DNA of 64,000 nucleotides, taken from the NCBI RefSeq assembly GCF_030687535.1, contig NZ_CP117437.1, positions 1,261,501 to 1,325,500 of the forward strand. Direction: 5' to 3'. Both the position numbers and the translations under genes were made by a program. Origin of the DNA: Pseudomonas sp. FP2335 (GTDB taxonomy: Bacteria; Pseudomonadota; Gammaproteobacteria; Pseudomonadales; Pseudomonadaceae). The notes below the pieces were generated by a model. The model was not told the origin of the DNA. It was given only the letters and a program-made list of their open reading frames with translations, and did no database searches. Shown piece by piece: positions 7,829-17,182 of this stretch. Every line of letters starts with the position of its first letter. Within the stretch, counting starts at the first letter, position 1.

Positions 7829-9397
7829 GTGAATAGTTACGTAAAGACGGCATTGGCTGTCGTAATGTCGGCGTGCACCTTTTCCATAGCCGTTGCACAG
7901 GACAAGGTCATCAGCGTTGGGCTCAACGGTGATATCCGTAGCACCGACCCAGGCGTCAACCGCGATGACAACACCGACGCGGTGATGATGCATATCGTCG
8001 AAGGGTTGGTGGCGTACCGTGAAGACACCAGCATCGCCCCGATGCTGGCGAGCGCGGTTGACGTTTCGGCGGATGGCCTGCGCTACACCTTTACCCTGCG
8101 TGACGGCGTGCACTTCCACAACGGCCAGCTATTGACGGCCAAGGATGTGCAATGGACTTGGCAGCGCTACCTGGCCCCCAAGACTCAGTGGCGTTGCCTG
8201 GCAGAGTTCGATGGGCGCGGTGCGGCCAAGATCGTTGATATCGCCAGCCCCGACCCGAAGACCGTGGTATTCACCCTGGATCAGGCCAATGGCTTGTTCC
8301 TGGCTGCCATGGCGCGCCCGGATTGTGCGGGCAGCGGCATCCTGCATCCAGACTCCCTGGCCGCGGATGGCAGTTGGCGCGCACCGATTGGCACAGGGCC
8401 GTTCACGCTGGGCAGATGGCAGAAGGGCCAATACGTCGAACTGGATCGCTTCAAGCAATACACCCCGCGTGCCGAAGACAAGGCGGACGGTTACACCGGC
8501 AACAAGCAGGCGTTTGTCGACACGGTGCGGTTCGAGGTCATCCCCGATTCGGCCTCGGCCAAGGCGGCGCTGCTGTCGGGTGGCGTGGACCTGCTGCCCG
8601 ACGTGACCGCAATGGATGCCGCGCAACTCAAGCAGGTCAAGAACCTGCAGATCCAGGTCAGCCCGATCATGACCATCAGCGGGCTGTTGTTCCAGACTCG
8701 CGACCCGTTGCTCAAGGACGTGCGCATCCGTCGTGCAGTGGCATTGTCGCTGGATTACGCGCAGATGGTTGCGGCGTTGTCCGATGGTTTGTCGGTGGTC
8801 AACAATTCAATCATTCCCACGGCGAGCCCGTACTACGACGCCACCGCACACAAGGGTTATACCTATAACCTCGACGAGGCCCGGCGCCTGTTGAAGGAAG
8901 CCGGCTACGGCGGTGAAAAGATCCGAATGCTGGTCAACAAGCGCTATCCGCAGATGTTTGACATGGGTTTGCTCAGCCAGGCCATGACCCAAGCGGCAGG
9001 GTTGAACATCGAGATGGAAACCCTGGAGTGGGGCACGCAGTTGGAGCGTTACCAGACGGGTAGCTACCAGATGATGTCGTTCTCCTACTCGGGACGTTTC
9101 GATGCGGCGCAAAGCTACGAATCGGTGATCGGCGACAAGGACAAGGAGCCGCGCAAGGTCTGGGACAACCCCGAAGCCCTGGCCATATTGCGCGAGGCCC
9201 AGCGTGAAGTTGACCCAGCCAAACGCCGGTCATTGTTCGACAGGCTGCACACGCTGATGCTCAAGGATGTGCCCATGGTGGTTATCTACAACGGCACTGC
9301 CATCGGCGCCATGGGCAAGCGCGTCGAAGGGTATCGTTCCTGGCCTGTTGCCAAGCCGCGCCTGTGGGGCGTGACGCTGCTCGACACTTCCAAGTAA
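7829..9397 (+). CDS. Peptide-type ABC transporter periplasmic substrate-binding protein (SBP_bac_5)
   Basis: A 522-residue periplasmic binding protein of the oligopeptide/nickel family. The GTG at 7829 is chosen because AAGGAG lies 10 bases upstream and it yields a signal peptide (VKTALAVVMSACTFSIAVA before QDK). Family features include TDPGVNRDDNTDAVMMHIVEGLVAY, YTFTLRDGVHFHNGQ and ALSLDYAQMV. It heads a transporter set with two permeases and a double ATPase, all closely spaced. Family members bind peptides, amino-acid conjugates, opines or polyamine conjugates, so the ligand cannot be read from sequence. Confidence 0.92.
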   Translation: MNSYVKTALAVVMSACTFSIAVAQDKVISVGLNGDIRSTDPGVNRDDNTDAVMMHIVEGLVAYREDTSIAPMLASAVDVSADGLRYTFTLRDGVHFHNGQLLTAKDVQWTWQRYLAPKTQWRCLAEFDGRGAAKIVDIASPDPKTVVFTLDQANGLFLAAMARPDCAGSGILHPDSLAADGSWRAPIGTGPFTLGRWQKGQYVELDRFKQYTPRAEDKADGYTGNKQAFVDTVRFEVIPDSASAKAALLSGGVDLLPDVTAMDAAQLKQVKNLQIQVSPIMTISGLLFQTRDPLLKDVRIRRAVALSLDYAQMVAALSDGLSVVNNSIIPTASPYYDATAHKGYTYNLDEARRLLKEAGYGGEKIRMLVNKRYPQMFDMGLLSQAMTQAAGLNIEMETLEWGTQLERYQTGSYQMMSFSYSGRFDAAQSYESVIGDKDKEPRKVWDNPEALAILREAQREVDPAKRRSLFDRLHTLMLKDVPMVVIYNGTAIGAMGKRVEGYRSWPVAKPRLWGVTLLDTSK

Positions 9398-9408
9398 GGC
9401 GTAGCGCT

Positions 9409-10350
9409 ATGTTTCGATTCATATTGCATAGGCTCGGCATGGCGGTGCCGACCCTGTTGCTGATCTCGGTGATTGTGTTTGCCTTGATCCGTCTGATCCC
9501 CGGCGACCCGGCGTTACTGATGCTGGGCGACATGGCCGACCCGCAAAGTCTTGCCGATATGCGCAGCAGCCTGGGGCTTGATCACTCGGTGGTGACCCAG
9601 TACCTGATCTGGATTAAATCGGTACTCAGTGGTGACCTCGGTGTATCCATCAGCAGCCGCCAGCCGGTGCTGGAGTTGCTGCTCGAGCGCTTCAGCGTGA
9701 GTGCGACCGTGGTGCTGGTGGCGGTATTGCTGGCGACTGTGCTCGCAGTCCCGGTGGGCTTGCTCGCCGCCTGGAAGCAAAACAGTGCGATGGACCTGGG
9801 CCTGGTGGCCACGGCAACGTTGTTGCTGTCGGTACCCAGCTTCTGGTTGGGGTTGTTGCTGCTGTATGTCTTCGGTATTCAATTGGGCTGGTTGCCGGTG
9901 ATCGGGTACGTCGGCTTTGCCACTGACCCGATGAAAGCGCTGACCTATGTGGTGCTGCCGATCGTCACCCTGACGCTGGTGGAATTCGGGGCCATTGCCC
10001 GGATGGCACGGGCCAGCACCATTGAGGTGCTGCGCCTGGAGTACATCGCCCATGCCAGGGCCAAGGGGTTGTCGGAAGGTGCGGTGCTGTGCAGGCACGC
10101 CTTGCGCAACGCGTTTGCGCCGACCTGGACCTTGATTGGCCTGATCCTTGGCAACTTGCTCGGCGGCATTGCGGTGCTGGAAACGGTGTTCACCCTGCCA
10201 GGTATCGGCCGGTTGATGGTCGATGCGATTTTCTCCCGCGACTACCCGGTGTTGCAGGGTTGCCTGCTGCTGGTCACCTGTATCTACGTGTTGGTCAACC
10301 TGCTGGTGGATCTGCTGTATCCGCTGTTCGATCCAAGGGTGAAGCTATGA
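9409..10350 (+). CDS. ABC transporter permease (DppB/OppB type)
   Basis: Inner-membrane permease of 313 residues with the N-terminal FILHRLGMAVPTLLLISVIVF helix and RLIPGDPA motif of the DppB group. About six transmembrane segments and the cytoplasmic EAA loop (EYIAHARAKGLSEGAVLCRHALRNA) that docks on the ATPase are present. It begins 11 bases after the binding-protein stop. Its stop overlaps the start of the next permease by four bases (ATGA), indicating translational coupling. Confidence 0.94.
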   Translation: MFRFILHRLGMAVPTLLLISVIVFALIRLIPGDPALLMLGDMADPQSLADMRSSLGLDHSVVTQYLIWIKSVLSGDLGVSISSRQPVLELLLERFSVSATVVLVAVLLATVLAVPVGLLAAWKQNSAMDLGLVATATLLLSVPSFWLGLLLLYVFGIQLGWLPVIGYVGFATDPMKALTYVVLPIVTLTLVEFGAIARMARASTIEVLRLEYIAHARAKGLSEGAVLCRHALRNAFAPTWTLIGLILGNLLGGIAVLETVFTLPGIGRLMVDAIFSRDYPVLQGCLLLVTCIYVLVNLLVDLLYPLFDPRVKL

Positions 10351-11216
10351 ACCTCAAGACTCCTGCCTTGCCCCCCGTGGCGGCGATCACGCCTCGGCGG
10401 CGCCGGCGTTACCCGCCGCTGAACGCCCTGATCGGCGGCAGCCTGCTCGCGGCACTGGTGTTGCTGGCATTGCTCGGCGTGGTGTGGACACCTTACGACC
10501 CGCTCAAATTGGACCTGCTCTCACGCCTGCACGCACCGAGCGCCTTGCATTGGCTGGGCACCGACGAATTTGGCCGCGATGTGTTCAGCCGGCTGATCAT
10601 CGGTGCGCGCACCAGCCTGTGGATCAGCCTGCTCTCGGTCAGCGTGGCGGTGATCTGCGGCACGCTGATCGGCATGCTCGCCGGTTACCTGCGCGGCTGG
10701 ACCGACCGGCTGCTGATGATGCTCAACGATGCGTTGCTGGCATTCCCCGGCATCCTTATGGCCCTGGGCATCATGGCCATTGTCGGCGCCAGCCAGTACG
10801 GCATCGTGCTCGCCCTGGGTATCGCCTACACCCCTTCGGTGGTGCGGGTGGTACGTGGCAGCGTGCTGTCGCTGCGTGAGTTGGAGTTCATCGAGGCTTC
10901 GCGGGTGATCGGCAACTCCGAGCTGTACACCATGTTCCGTCACATCACCCCCAACTGTCTGGCGCCGCTGTGTGTGTTGGCCACCAGCATGTTTGGCTGG
11001 GCGTTGCTCTCGGAGAGTGCGCTGAGTTTCCTCGGCCTTGGGGTTCCACCGCCGGCCGCGACCTGGGGCAGCATGCTCTCGGCAAGCCGCACTTATATCT
11101 CGACGGCGCCTTGGCTGGGGATCTTCCCGGGCATCTTTATCAGCCTGACGCTGCTGGCTATCAATCTGTTCGGCGATGCCTTGCGTGATCGTCTCGACCC
11201 GCGCATGAGGAAATGA
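10347..11216 (+). CDS. ABC transporter permease (DppC/OppC type)
   Basis: Inner-membrane permease of 289 residues. The N-terminal segment has WTPYDPLKLD, HWLGTDEFGRDVFSRLIIGARTSL, the DppC signature, and the EAA loop is EFIEASRVIGNSELYTMFRHITPN. The C-terminus (DALRDRLDPRMRK) is typical. The ATG at 10347 overlaps the DppB-type stop; the longer frame upstream lies within the preceding gene and lacks family features. The downstream ATPase also begins within this gene's last bases. Confidence 0.94.
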   Translation: MNLKTPALPPVAAITPRRRRRYPPLNALIGGSLLAALVLLALLGVVWTPYDPLKLDLLSRLHAPSALHWLGTDEFGRDVFSRLIIGARTSLWISLLSVSVAVICGTLIGMLAGYLRGWTDRLLMMLNDALLAFPGILMALGIMAIVGASQYGIVLALGIAYTPSVVRVVRGSVLSLRELEFIEASRVIGNSELYTMFRHITPNCLAPLCVLATSMFGWALLSESALSFLGLGVPPPAATWGSMLSASRTYISTAPWLGIFPGIFISLTLLAINLFGDALRDRLDPRMRK

Positions 11217-11218
11217 GC

Positions 11219-12850
11219 ATGAGCGTTCCAGTGCCTTTACTGGCCGTTGAAAATCTACAGATTCGCGTCGGCGTGGACGGTCCGCTGGCCGTTGATGACT
11301 TCAGCTTCACCATGGCCCCCGGCGAAATCGTCGCACTGGTGGGCGAGTCGGGCAGCGGCAAGACCATGGCCGCGCGAGCTGCCATTGGCTTGCTGCCAGC
11401 ACCGATGCAGGTGTGCGGTGGGCGCATCATCTTCCAGGGGCAGGCGCTGGACAGCAGCAATGCCAAGGCCATGCGTGAAGTGCGGGGTGCACGCATCGGC
11501 ATGGTGTTCCAGGAACCGATGGTCTCGCTCAACCCCGCGCTGACCATCGGCCGGCAGATGAGCGAGGCACTCAAACTGCATACCACGCTGGATGCGGCGA
11601 CGATCCATGAGCGCTGCATCGCCATGCTGCAACGCATCGGCATCAAGGACGCCGAAAAGTGCCTGGCATCCTATCCGCACCAGTTCTCCGGTGGCATGCG
11701 CCAACGGATCATGCTGGCCTCGGTGATGCTGCTGCGCCCGGCACTGCTGATTGCCGACGAACCCACCACGGCCCTGGATTGCCTGGCGCAACTGGACGTG
11801 ATCGAGTTGATGCTGGAACTGACCCGCGAGCAGGGCACCGCGATTCTGTTTATCAGTCACGACCTGTCCCTGGTGGCGCGTTACGCCCACAAAGTCGTGG
11901 TGATGCGCTCGGGCAAGGCAGTAGAGCAGGGTCGTATCGAAGACATCCTCTTTGCCCCCAAGGCCGAATACACCCGGCAACTGCTTGAAGCGCTGCCACG
12001 GCGCGGGGAACTGGTGCCAGTGCCGGCGGCCGACAGCGCGTTGTTGCAGGTCCGGGATGTGTGTATCGAACACCCGGGGCCGCGCAGTTTCTGGGGGCGC
12101 AGCGTGCCCAAGCGCGTGGTGCACTCGGTGAACCTGAGTATCGCGCCGGGCGAGACCCTGGCCCTGGTTGGTGGCAGCGGTTCGGGCAAGACCACCCTCG
12201 GGCGCGCGGTCGTCGGGTTGGTCAACCCGTGTGCCGGGGCGATCCTGTTCCAGGGAGTGGACATCCTCAAAGCCGCCAACCGGGCACATCGCCTGCAATG
12301 CCAGATGATCTTCCAGGATCCGTATTCGTCCCTCGACCCGCGCATGACCGTCGGGCAGATCCTCGCCGAGCCGCTGCGCCATGAACCAGCCCTGACGGCC
12401 GCGCAAAAGCGTCAGCGGGTCACCGACACGCTGGTTGATGTGGGCTTGCCCGAACAGTTTCGCGAGCGCTTTGCCCATCAGCTCTCCGGTGGCCAGCGCC
12501 AGCGCGTGGCGATTGGCCGGGCGTTGGTGCGCCGGCCCAAACTGGTGATTGCCGACGAGCCGATCTCGGCACTGGACATGACCATCCAGAAGCAGATCCT
12601 CGAACTGTTCGAGCGCTTGCAGCGCCAATACGGCTTTGCCTGCCTGTTCATTTCCCACGATCTCTCGGCGGTGGAACGCATCGCCCACCGTGTCGCGGTG
12701 ATGAACCAGGGCGAAGTGGTCGAAATGGGCCCGCGTGACACGATTTTCGACGCCCCACAACACCCTTACACCCGTCGGCTACTCGCCGCGGCCAGCCCCT
12801 TGGAGAAACGTGCGGACGGCAGTTACCGCCTCCGTGCCAGTGTGATTTAG
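11219..12850 (+). CDS. ABC transporter ATP-binding protein with two nucleotide-binding domains (DppDF fusion)
   Basis: A 543-residue double ATPase that powers the peptide-type importer. The first domain has [16 protein letters not shown] and [12 protein letters not shown]; the second has [16 protein letters not shown] and [12 protein letters not shown]. The C-terminal [13 protein letters not shown] region is the oligopeptide-importer extension. The ATG at 11219 has GAGGA about 8 bases upstream; an ATG at 11213 overlapping the previous stop is also possible but is too close to that site. It is a natural fusion of the DppD and DppF functions that are separate genes in E. coli. Confidence 0.94.
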   Translation: MSVPVPLLAVENLQIRVGVDGPLAVDDFSFTMAPGEIVALVGESGSGKTMAARAAIGLLPAPMQVCGGRIIFQGQALDSSNAKAMREVRGARIGMVFQEPMVSLNPALTIGRQMSEALKLHTTLDAATIHERCIAMLQRIGIKDAEKCLASYPHQFSGGMRQRIMLASVMLLRPALLIADEPTTALDCLAQLDVIELMLELTREQGTAILFISHDLSLVARYAHKVVVMRSGKAVEQGRIEDILFAPKAEYTRQLLEALPRRGELVPVPAADSALLQVRDVCIEHPGPRSFWGRSVPKRVVHSVNLSIAPGETLALVGGSGSGKTTLGRAVVGLVNPCAGAILFQGVDILKAANRAHRLQCQMIFQDPYSSLDPRMTVGQILAEPLRHEPALTAAQKRQRVTDTLVDVGLPEQFRERFAHQLSGGQRQRVAIGRALVRRPKLVIADEPISALDMTIQKQILELFERLQRQYGFACLFISHDLSAVERIAHRVAVMNQGEVVEMGPRDTIFDAPQHPYTRRLLAAASPLEKRADGSYRLRASVI

Positions 12851-12889
12851 GTACTGCTGCACCCCAGGCCACGGCATTGAAACCCAACC

Positions 12890-12914
12890 CTTCGCAAATC
12901 GACGATTTGCGAAG
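12890..12914. promoter_or_regulatory. Perfect 25-bp palindrome between ATPase and porin genes
   Basis: CTTCGCAAATCG and CGATTTGCGAAG are exact inverses around a single central A. There is no T-tract after it, so it is not a standard terminator. It could be an operator for porin expression or an RNA hairpin protecting the upstream transport transcript. Confidence 0.5.
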
Positions 12915-12980
12915 CGGGCGAAGCCATGGCTGAAGAAAACAAAAACAACCCCATTCAACCTGTCTGCCAGGAACCTACAC

Positions 12981-14261
12981 ATGAATAACCGCATCAACAA
13001 AGTTGTCGCCAGTGCCAGCGTCATGGGCGCCGGTTTCATGCCCTTGTTTGCCCAGGCCGACTTCGTCGCCGACAGCAAAGCGGCGCTGGAGTTGAAGAAC
13101 TACTACTTCAACCGCGACTACCGCGAGTCCAGCGGGCAGAACAAGCGTGCCGAGTGGGCGCAGGGTTTTATCCTCAAGCTCGAGTCGGGCTTTACCGACG
13201 GTACCGTGGGCTTTGGCCTGGACGCTGTGGGTATGTTGGGTATCAAGCTCGATTCCAGCCCTGACAACTCCGGTACCGGGCTGCTGGCACGCTCCAGCAC
13301 GGCCGAGCCAGGCTCCCCCAGCTACGCCCGCCGAGCCCATGACAACTACTCAAAACTGGGCCTCACCGGCAAGGCGCGCCTGGGCAAAAGCGAGTTGCGC
13401 GTGGGTTACATGGTGCCTGACCTGCCGACGCTGCAGCCGAACCTGAGCCGCCTGTTCCCGCAGAGCTTCAGCGGTACTGCACTGACCTCCAAGGACATCG
13501 ACAAGCTGACACTGACCGCCGGCCAACTGGACCAGGTCAAGCAGCGCGACTCAACCCATTACGAAGATATGGGGCTTACCAGCCAGTACGGCGCTTACAA
13601 AAGCAGCGCGAAAAGCGATGAATTTCGCTACGCCGGTGGCGAGTACGCACTCACGCCAACGACCGTCGTGACCTACCAGTTCGCGCAACTGGAAAGCCTG
13701 TACCAACAGCATTACCTGGGCTTGAAAAACAGCTTCAAGTGGGGCCCGGGCACGTTCAAGACCGATGTCCGCTACTTCAGCGCCAGTGAAGACGCTGCGG
13801 CCCTGGCCGGCAAGGTGGACAACCGGGCGTTGAGCACGCGCATCGGCTATGGCCTCTACGGCCACAACCTCAGCGGCGGTTACCAGGAACAGTACGGTTC
13901 GACGCCGTTCACCTATGTGGACGGCACCAACACCTACCTGTTCACCGAGTATCAACTGGCCAACTTCTCCCAGACCGGCGAGCGCGTGTGGCATGCCCGC
14001 TATGACTATGACTTCGCCTCGCTGGGCATTCCGGGCCTGCTGTTCTCGACGCGGTATGCCAAGGGTGACAACGCCAAGGTCATTGGCTTTAACGGCGAAG
14101 GACGCGAATGGGAGAGGGACGTGAGCCTCGGCTATGTGGTGCAGAGCGGCACGTTCAAGGATGTCTCGCTGCGTTGGCAGAACGCCAGCGCCACGAGCAA
14201 CTTCGCCCGTGACACCAACGAAAACAGAGTGATCCTGGGCTACACCGTGGCGCTCTGGTAG
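12981..14261 (+). CDS. OprD family outer membrane porin
   Basis: A 426-residue substrate-specific porin with an N-terminal signal sequence (ending AQA before DFVADSKA). OprD features include the LELKNYYFNRDYR start of the mature barrel, RAEWAQGFILKLESGFT, KLGLTGKARLGKSELRVGYM, and a terminal Trp after VILGYTVALW. OprD porins pass basic amino acids, peptides or carboxylates. The placement between an ABC importer and catabolic enzymes suggests it admits the same compound across the outer membrane. It is separated from the ATPase gene by 130 bases containing a perfect palindrome. Confidence 0.94.
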   Translation: MNNRINKVVASASVMGAGFMPLFAQADFVADSKAALELKNYYFNRDYRESSGQNKRAEWAQGFILKLESGFTDGTVGFGLDAVGMLGIKLDSSPDNSGTGLLARSSTAEPGSPSYARRAHDNYSKLGLTGKARLGKSELRVGYMVPDLPTLQPNLSRLFPQSFSGTALTSKDIDKLTLTAGQLDQVKQRDSTHYEDMGLTSQYGAYKSSAKSDEFRYAGGEYALTPTTVVTYQFAQLESLYQQHYLGLKNSFKWGPGTFKTDVRYFSASEDAAALAGKVDNRALSTRIGYGLYGHNLSGGYQEQYGSTPFTYVDGTNTYLFTEYQLANFSQTGERVWHARYDYDFASLGIPGLLFSTRYAKGDNAKVIGFNGEGREWERDVSLGYVVQSGTFKDVSLRWQNASATSNFARDTNENRVILGYTVALW

Positions 14262-14328
14262 CGGGAATGGCGTGCAACAGGCACAGCCTGTTGCACGCAC
14301 AAGCAGTGGAAATGAGGGGATAGATCAG

Positions 14329-15846
14329 ATGACGAGTTTGCCGTTGCGGCGGGCATCGCCCAGTCAACAACGCGTATCGGCGCGTGGCGTAAGTGATTTC
14401 ATCGAAGCGGTGAACGCTGCGGACCTGGAGTTGCACAGCTTTATGCTGTACCGCGATGGCGCGGTGGTAGCTGAAGCGTTTTGGGCGCCTTATTGCGCCG
14501 CACGCCTGCACGTCCAGCATTCGGCGACCAAAAGCTGGGTGTCCATGGCCGTCGGGCTGCTGGTGGATGACGGCGCGCTGTCGTTGGATGCCAAGGTGGT
14601 GGATTTTTTTGCCGCCGATTGCCCGGCATCCATCAGCGCCAACCTGGCGGCCATGACCGTGCGGGATTTGCTGACAATGCGCACCGGCCATCGCCAGGGC
14701 ATCTCGGGTGGCGCCTGGCGTGGGCGCAGTGACAGTTGGGTGCGGTTGTTCCTCAACGAGCCGGTCGAAGACCCGCCAGGGCACCGGTTTATCTATAGCA
14801 GTGCGTCGAGCTTCATGCTCTCGGCGATTGTCAGCGTGGTCAGTGGTCAGACGGCGTTCGAGCTGTGCAACGCACGTATTTTCCAACCCATGGGCATGGG
14901 CCCCATCGAGTGGGACCTGGCACCTGACGGTTTCAACACCGGTGGCAATGGCCTCAGTTGCCGCACCGAAGACTTGCTCAAGTTCGGCGTATTGCACTTG
15001 CAACACGGCCATTGGCAGGGGCAGCAATTGTTGTCCCGGGAATGGGTGGCCCAAGCGACCCGTGGGCACGTCGATGATGTATGGATGGGCGCCTTCGATG
15101 GCAAGCGCTACCTGAGCCGCGACGAGTCCAGCGACGCCTCTGTCACGCGCCGCGAAGGCTACGGCTTCCAGTGGTGGATGACCCTGCACGGTGGGTATTA
15201 CGCCTCCGGCGTGTTTGGCCAGCAGTGCATTGTGTTACCTCGCCATAACACTGTGATTGCGTTTACCGCGGGGCTTGCCCTGGGCGAGCGGCGCTTGCAC
15301 AGCTTGCTCTGGGAGCATCTTTTGCCCGCGCTGGACGTACCCAGCGAAGGCTCGTTGGATGCCGGGCTGGCGGCGCTGCTGGCGCGTCAACAGCGGCCGA
15401 TCATGTCTGGCGCCGCGAGCTCGCCGCGCCAGGCTCAATTCAGCGGTACGTTTGTCATGCAGGCCAACGAAGACCAAGTCAGCCAAGTGCGCCTGGAGTT
15501 CGGGCCCGAGCATTGTGACTTTTACCTCACCGACCCCCGTGGCACCCATTGCATCCGTGCCGGGCTGAGCGCCGGCATCGAAACCCAGACCAGCATGACC
15601 GGCCACTATCTGCATCACCAATACCAGCCGCAACTCACCCCGGTGGTGGCGCAGGCGCGCTGGACCGAAGACGGGGTGTTGAGCATGACCTGGCAGTTTG
15701 TCGAGACGGCGTTTTGTGATCGGGTCACCTGCCGTCTCGAACACGGCACCTTGTACGTGGACCGCAGCGTCAACGTAAACGCAGGCCCATTGCAGCGCCC
15801 GACGCTGACCGGCCATCCAACCATCGCTTTGCAGGAGTCGCCATGA
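14329..15846 (+). CDS. Beta-lactamase-fold serine hydrolase (class C / 6-aminohexanoate-dimer hydrolase-like)
   Basis: A 505-residue serine hydrolase without a signal peptide. SATK at residues 65-68 supplies the nucleophile Ser65 and general-base Lys68, and YSS at 156-158 the second conserved motif; GVFGQQ near 294-299 is in the place of the third. Residues 1 to about 370 are the beta-lactamase fold, followed by about 130 residues of a beta-rich extension. The fold serves carboxylesterases, D-aminopeptidases and NylB-type amide hydrolases. It overlaps the aminotransferase gene by four bases (ATGA), so its product is probably the aminotransferase substrate. A cytoplasmic amidase or esterase acting on an imported amino compound is the favoured reading. 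Confidence 0.82.
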   Translation: MTSLPLRRASPSQQRVSARGVSDFIEAVNAADLELHSFMLYRDGAVVAEAFWAPYCAARLHVQHSATKSWVSMAVGLLVDDGALSLDAKVVDFFAADCPASISANLAAMTVRDLLTMRTGHRQGISGGAWRGRSDSWVRLFLNEPVEDPPGHRFIYSSASSFMLSAIVSVVSGQTAFELCNARIFQPMGMGPIEWDLAPDGFNTGGNGLSCRTEDLLKFGVLHLQHGHWQGQQLLSREWVAQATRGHVDDVWMGAFDGKRYLSRDESSDASVTRREGYGFQWWMTLHGGYYASGVFGQQCIVLPRHNTVIAFTAGLALGERRLHSLLWEHLLPALDVPSEGSLDAGLAALLARQQRPIMSGAASSPRQAQFSGTFVMQANEDQVSQVRLEFGPEHCDFYLTDPRGTHCIRAGLSAGIETQTSMTGHYLHHQYQPQLTPVVAQARWTEDGVLSMTWQFVETAFCDRVTCRLEHGTLYVDRSVNVNAGPLQRPTLTGHPTIALQESP

Positions 15847-17168
15847 CCGATCTTTCCAACCCTTCAGTTTCCGCGCGGGGCGCGTTCTGGGCGCCATTTA
15901 CGCCGATGCGCCAGTTCCAGCAACAACCGATGATGTTCGCCAGCGCCGAGGGTATGCACTACACCACCACCGATGGGCGCCGCGTACTCGACGCAATGGC
16001 GGGGCTATGGTGCGTGAATGCCGGGCATGGCCAGCCGAAAATCGTCGAAGCCATTCGCGAAGCGGCGGGGCGCCTGGACTTTGTCTCGTCGTTCAAGATG
16101 AGCCACCCCCAGGCCCTGGAAATGGCCGAGCGCTTGATCGACGTCAGCCCCGCTGGTATGGAGCAGGTGTTCTTCACCAACTCCGGCTCTGAAGCGGTGG
16201 ATACCGCGCTGAAGATCGCGCGGGCGTATCACCAGGCGCGTGGTGATTGCCGCCGTACCAAGTTTATCGGGCGTGCCAAGGGCTACCATGGCATGGGTTT
16301 CGGTGGGCTGTCGGTATCCGGTATCGGCCGCCAGAAACGTGACTTTGGCCCACTGCTGGGGGAGGTCTCGCACCTGCCATTGCCGTATGACGCGGGCATG
16401 CGTTTCAGCGTCGGGCAGCCGCAGCAGGGCGCCAGTTACGCTGATGCGCTGACACAACTGCTGGACATCCAGGACCCGAGCACCGTGGCCGCGGTGATTG
16501 TCGAGCCGGTGACCGGCTCCGGTGGGGTTTATCCGCCGCCCCAAGGCTACCTGCAACGCTTGCGCGAGATTTGCACACGGCACGGCGTGCTGTTGATTTT
16601 CGACGAGGTCATCACGGGCTTTGGTCGCGTCGGCGCTCCCTTTGCCGCGCAAGCCTTCGGCGTACTGCCGGACCTGATCACCACCGCCAAGGGCCTGACC
16701 AACGGCGCCGTGCCCATGGGCGGCGTGCTGGTCAGTGGAGCGGTGTATGAAGCGTTCATGGCCGGGCCGCAGAATGTCATCGAACTGATGCACGGCTACA
16801 CCTATTCAGCCCATCCACTGGCGTGTGCGGCCGGGTTGGCCACCCTCGAGGTGCATCGTGAACTGGGCATCAACCAGCACGTCAGCGCGGTGAGTGGGCT
16901 GTGGCAGTCGACCGCACTCGCGCTGCAGGGCATCGGCCCGGTGCTGGACGTACGCGCGATCGGTTTGCTCTGCGCGGTCGAACTCGAGCCGCGCCCTGGT
17001 TTCCCCGGTGCGCGTGGCAGCGAGGTTGCGCAGTGGTGCTTCGACAACGGCGTGCTGGTACGCGGCTCGGGCGACACCATTGTGATTTCGCCGCCGCTGG
17101 TGATCAGCCCGCAGGAGATCGCCCAGGTGTTCGACACCCTGGCCAGTGCCCTGAAACACGTCGCCTGA
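15843..17168 (+). CDS. Class III omega-amino acid:pyruvate aminotransferase
   Basis: A PLP enzyme of 441 residues. FWAPFTPMRQF at the N-terminus, SGSEAVDTALKIARAYH, KGYHGMGFGGLSVSG, DEVITGFGR (Asp254 to the PLP ring nitrogen) and TTAKGLTNG with Lys283 as the PLP-binding lysine match omega-aminotransferases that convert beta-alanine, GABA or longer omega-amino acids to semialdehydes using pyruvate as acceptor. It starts inside the stop of the hydrolase and is followed 14 bases later by an aldehyde dehydrogenase that would oxidise the semialdehyde. The exact chain length of the substrate cannot be told. Confidence 0.92.
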   Translation: MTDLSNPSVSARGAFWAPFTPMRQFQQQPMMFASAEGMHYTTTDGRRVLDAMAGLWCVNAGHGQPKIVEAIREAAGRLDFVSSFKMSHPQALEMAERLIDVSPAGMEQVFFTNSGSEAVDTALKIARAYHQARGDCRRTKFIGRAKGYHGMGFGGLSVSGIGRQKRDFGPLLGEVSHLPLPYDAGMRFSVGQPQQGASYADALTQLLDIQDPSTVAAVIVEPVTGSGGVYPPPQGYLQRLREICTRHGVLLIFDEVITGFGRVGAPFAAQAFGVLPDLITTAKGLTNGAVPMGGVLVSGAVYEAFMAGPQNVIELMHGYTYSAHPLACAAGLATLEVHRELGINQHVSAVSGLWQSTALALQGIGPVLDVRAIGLLCAVELEPRPGFPGARGSEVAQWCFDNGVLVRGSGDTIVISPPLVISPQEIAQVFDTLASALKHVA

Positions 17169-17182
17169 AGGGAGTCCAAGGT

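Noticed and set aside
11255..12763. Minus-strand 502-codon frame antisense to the double ATPase
   Set aside because: Shadow of a gene with all Walker and signature motifs; no protein signature on this strand.
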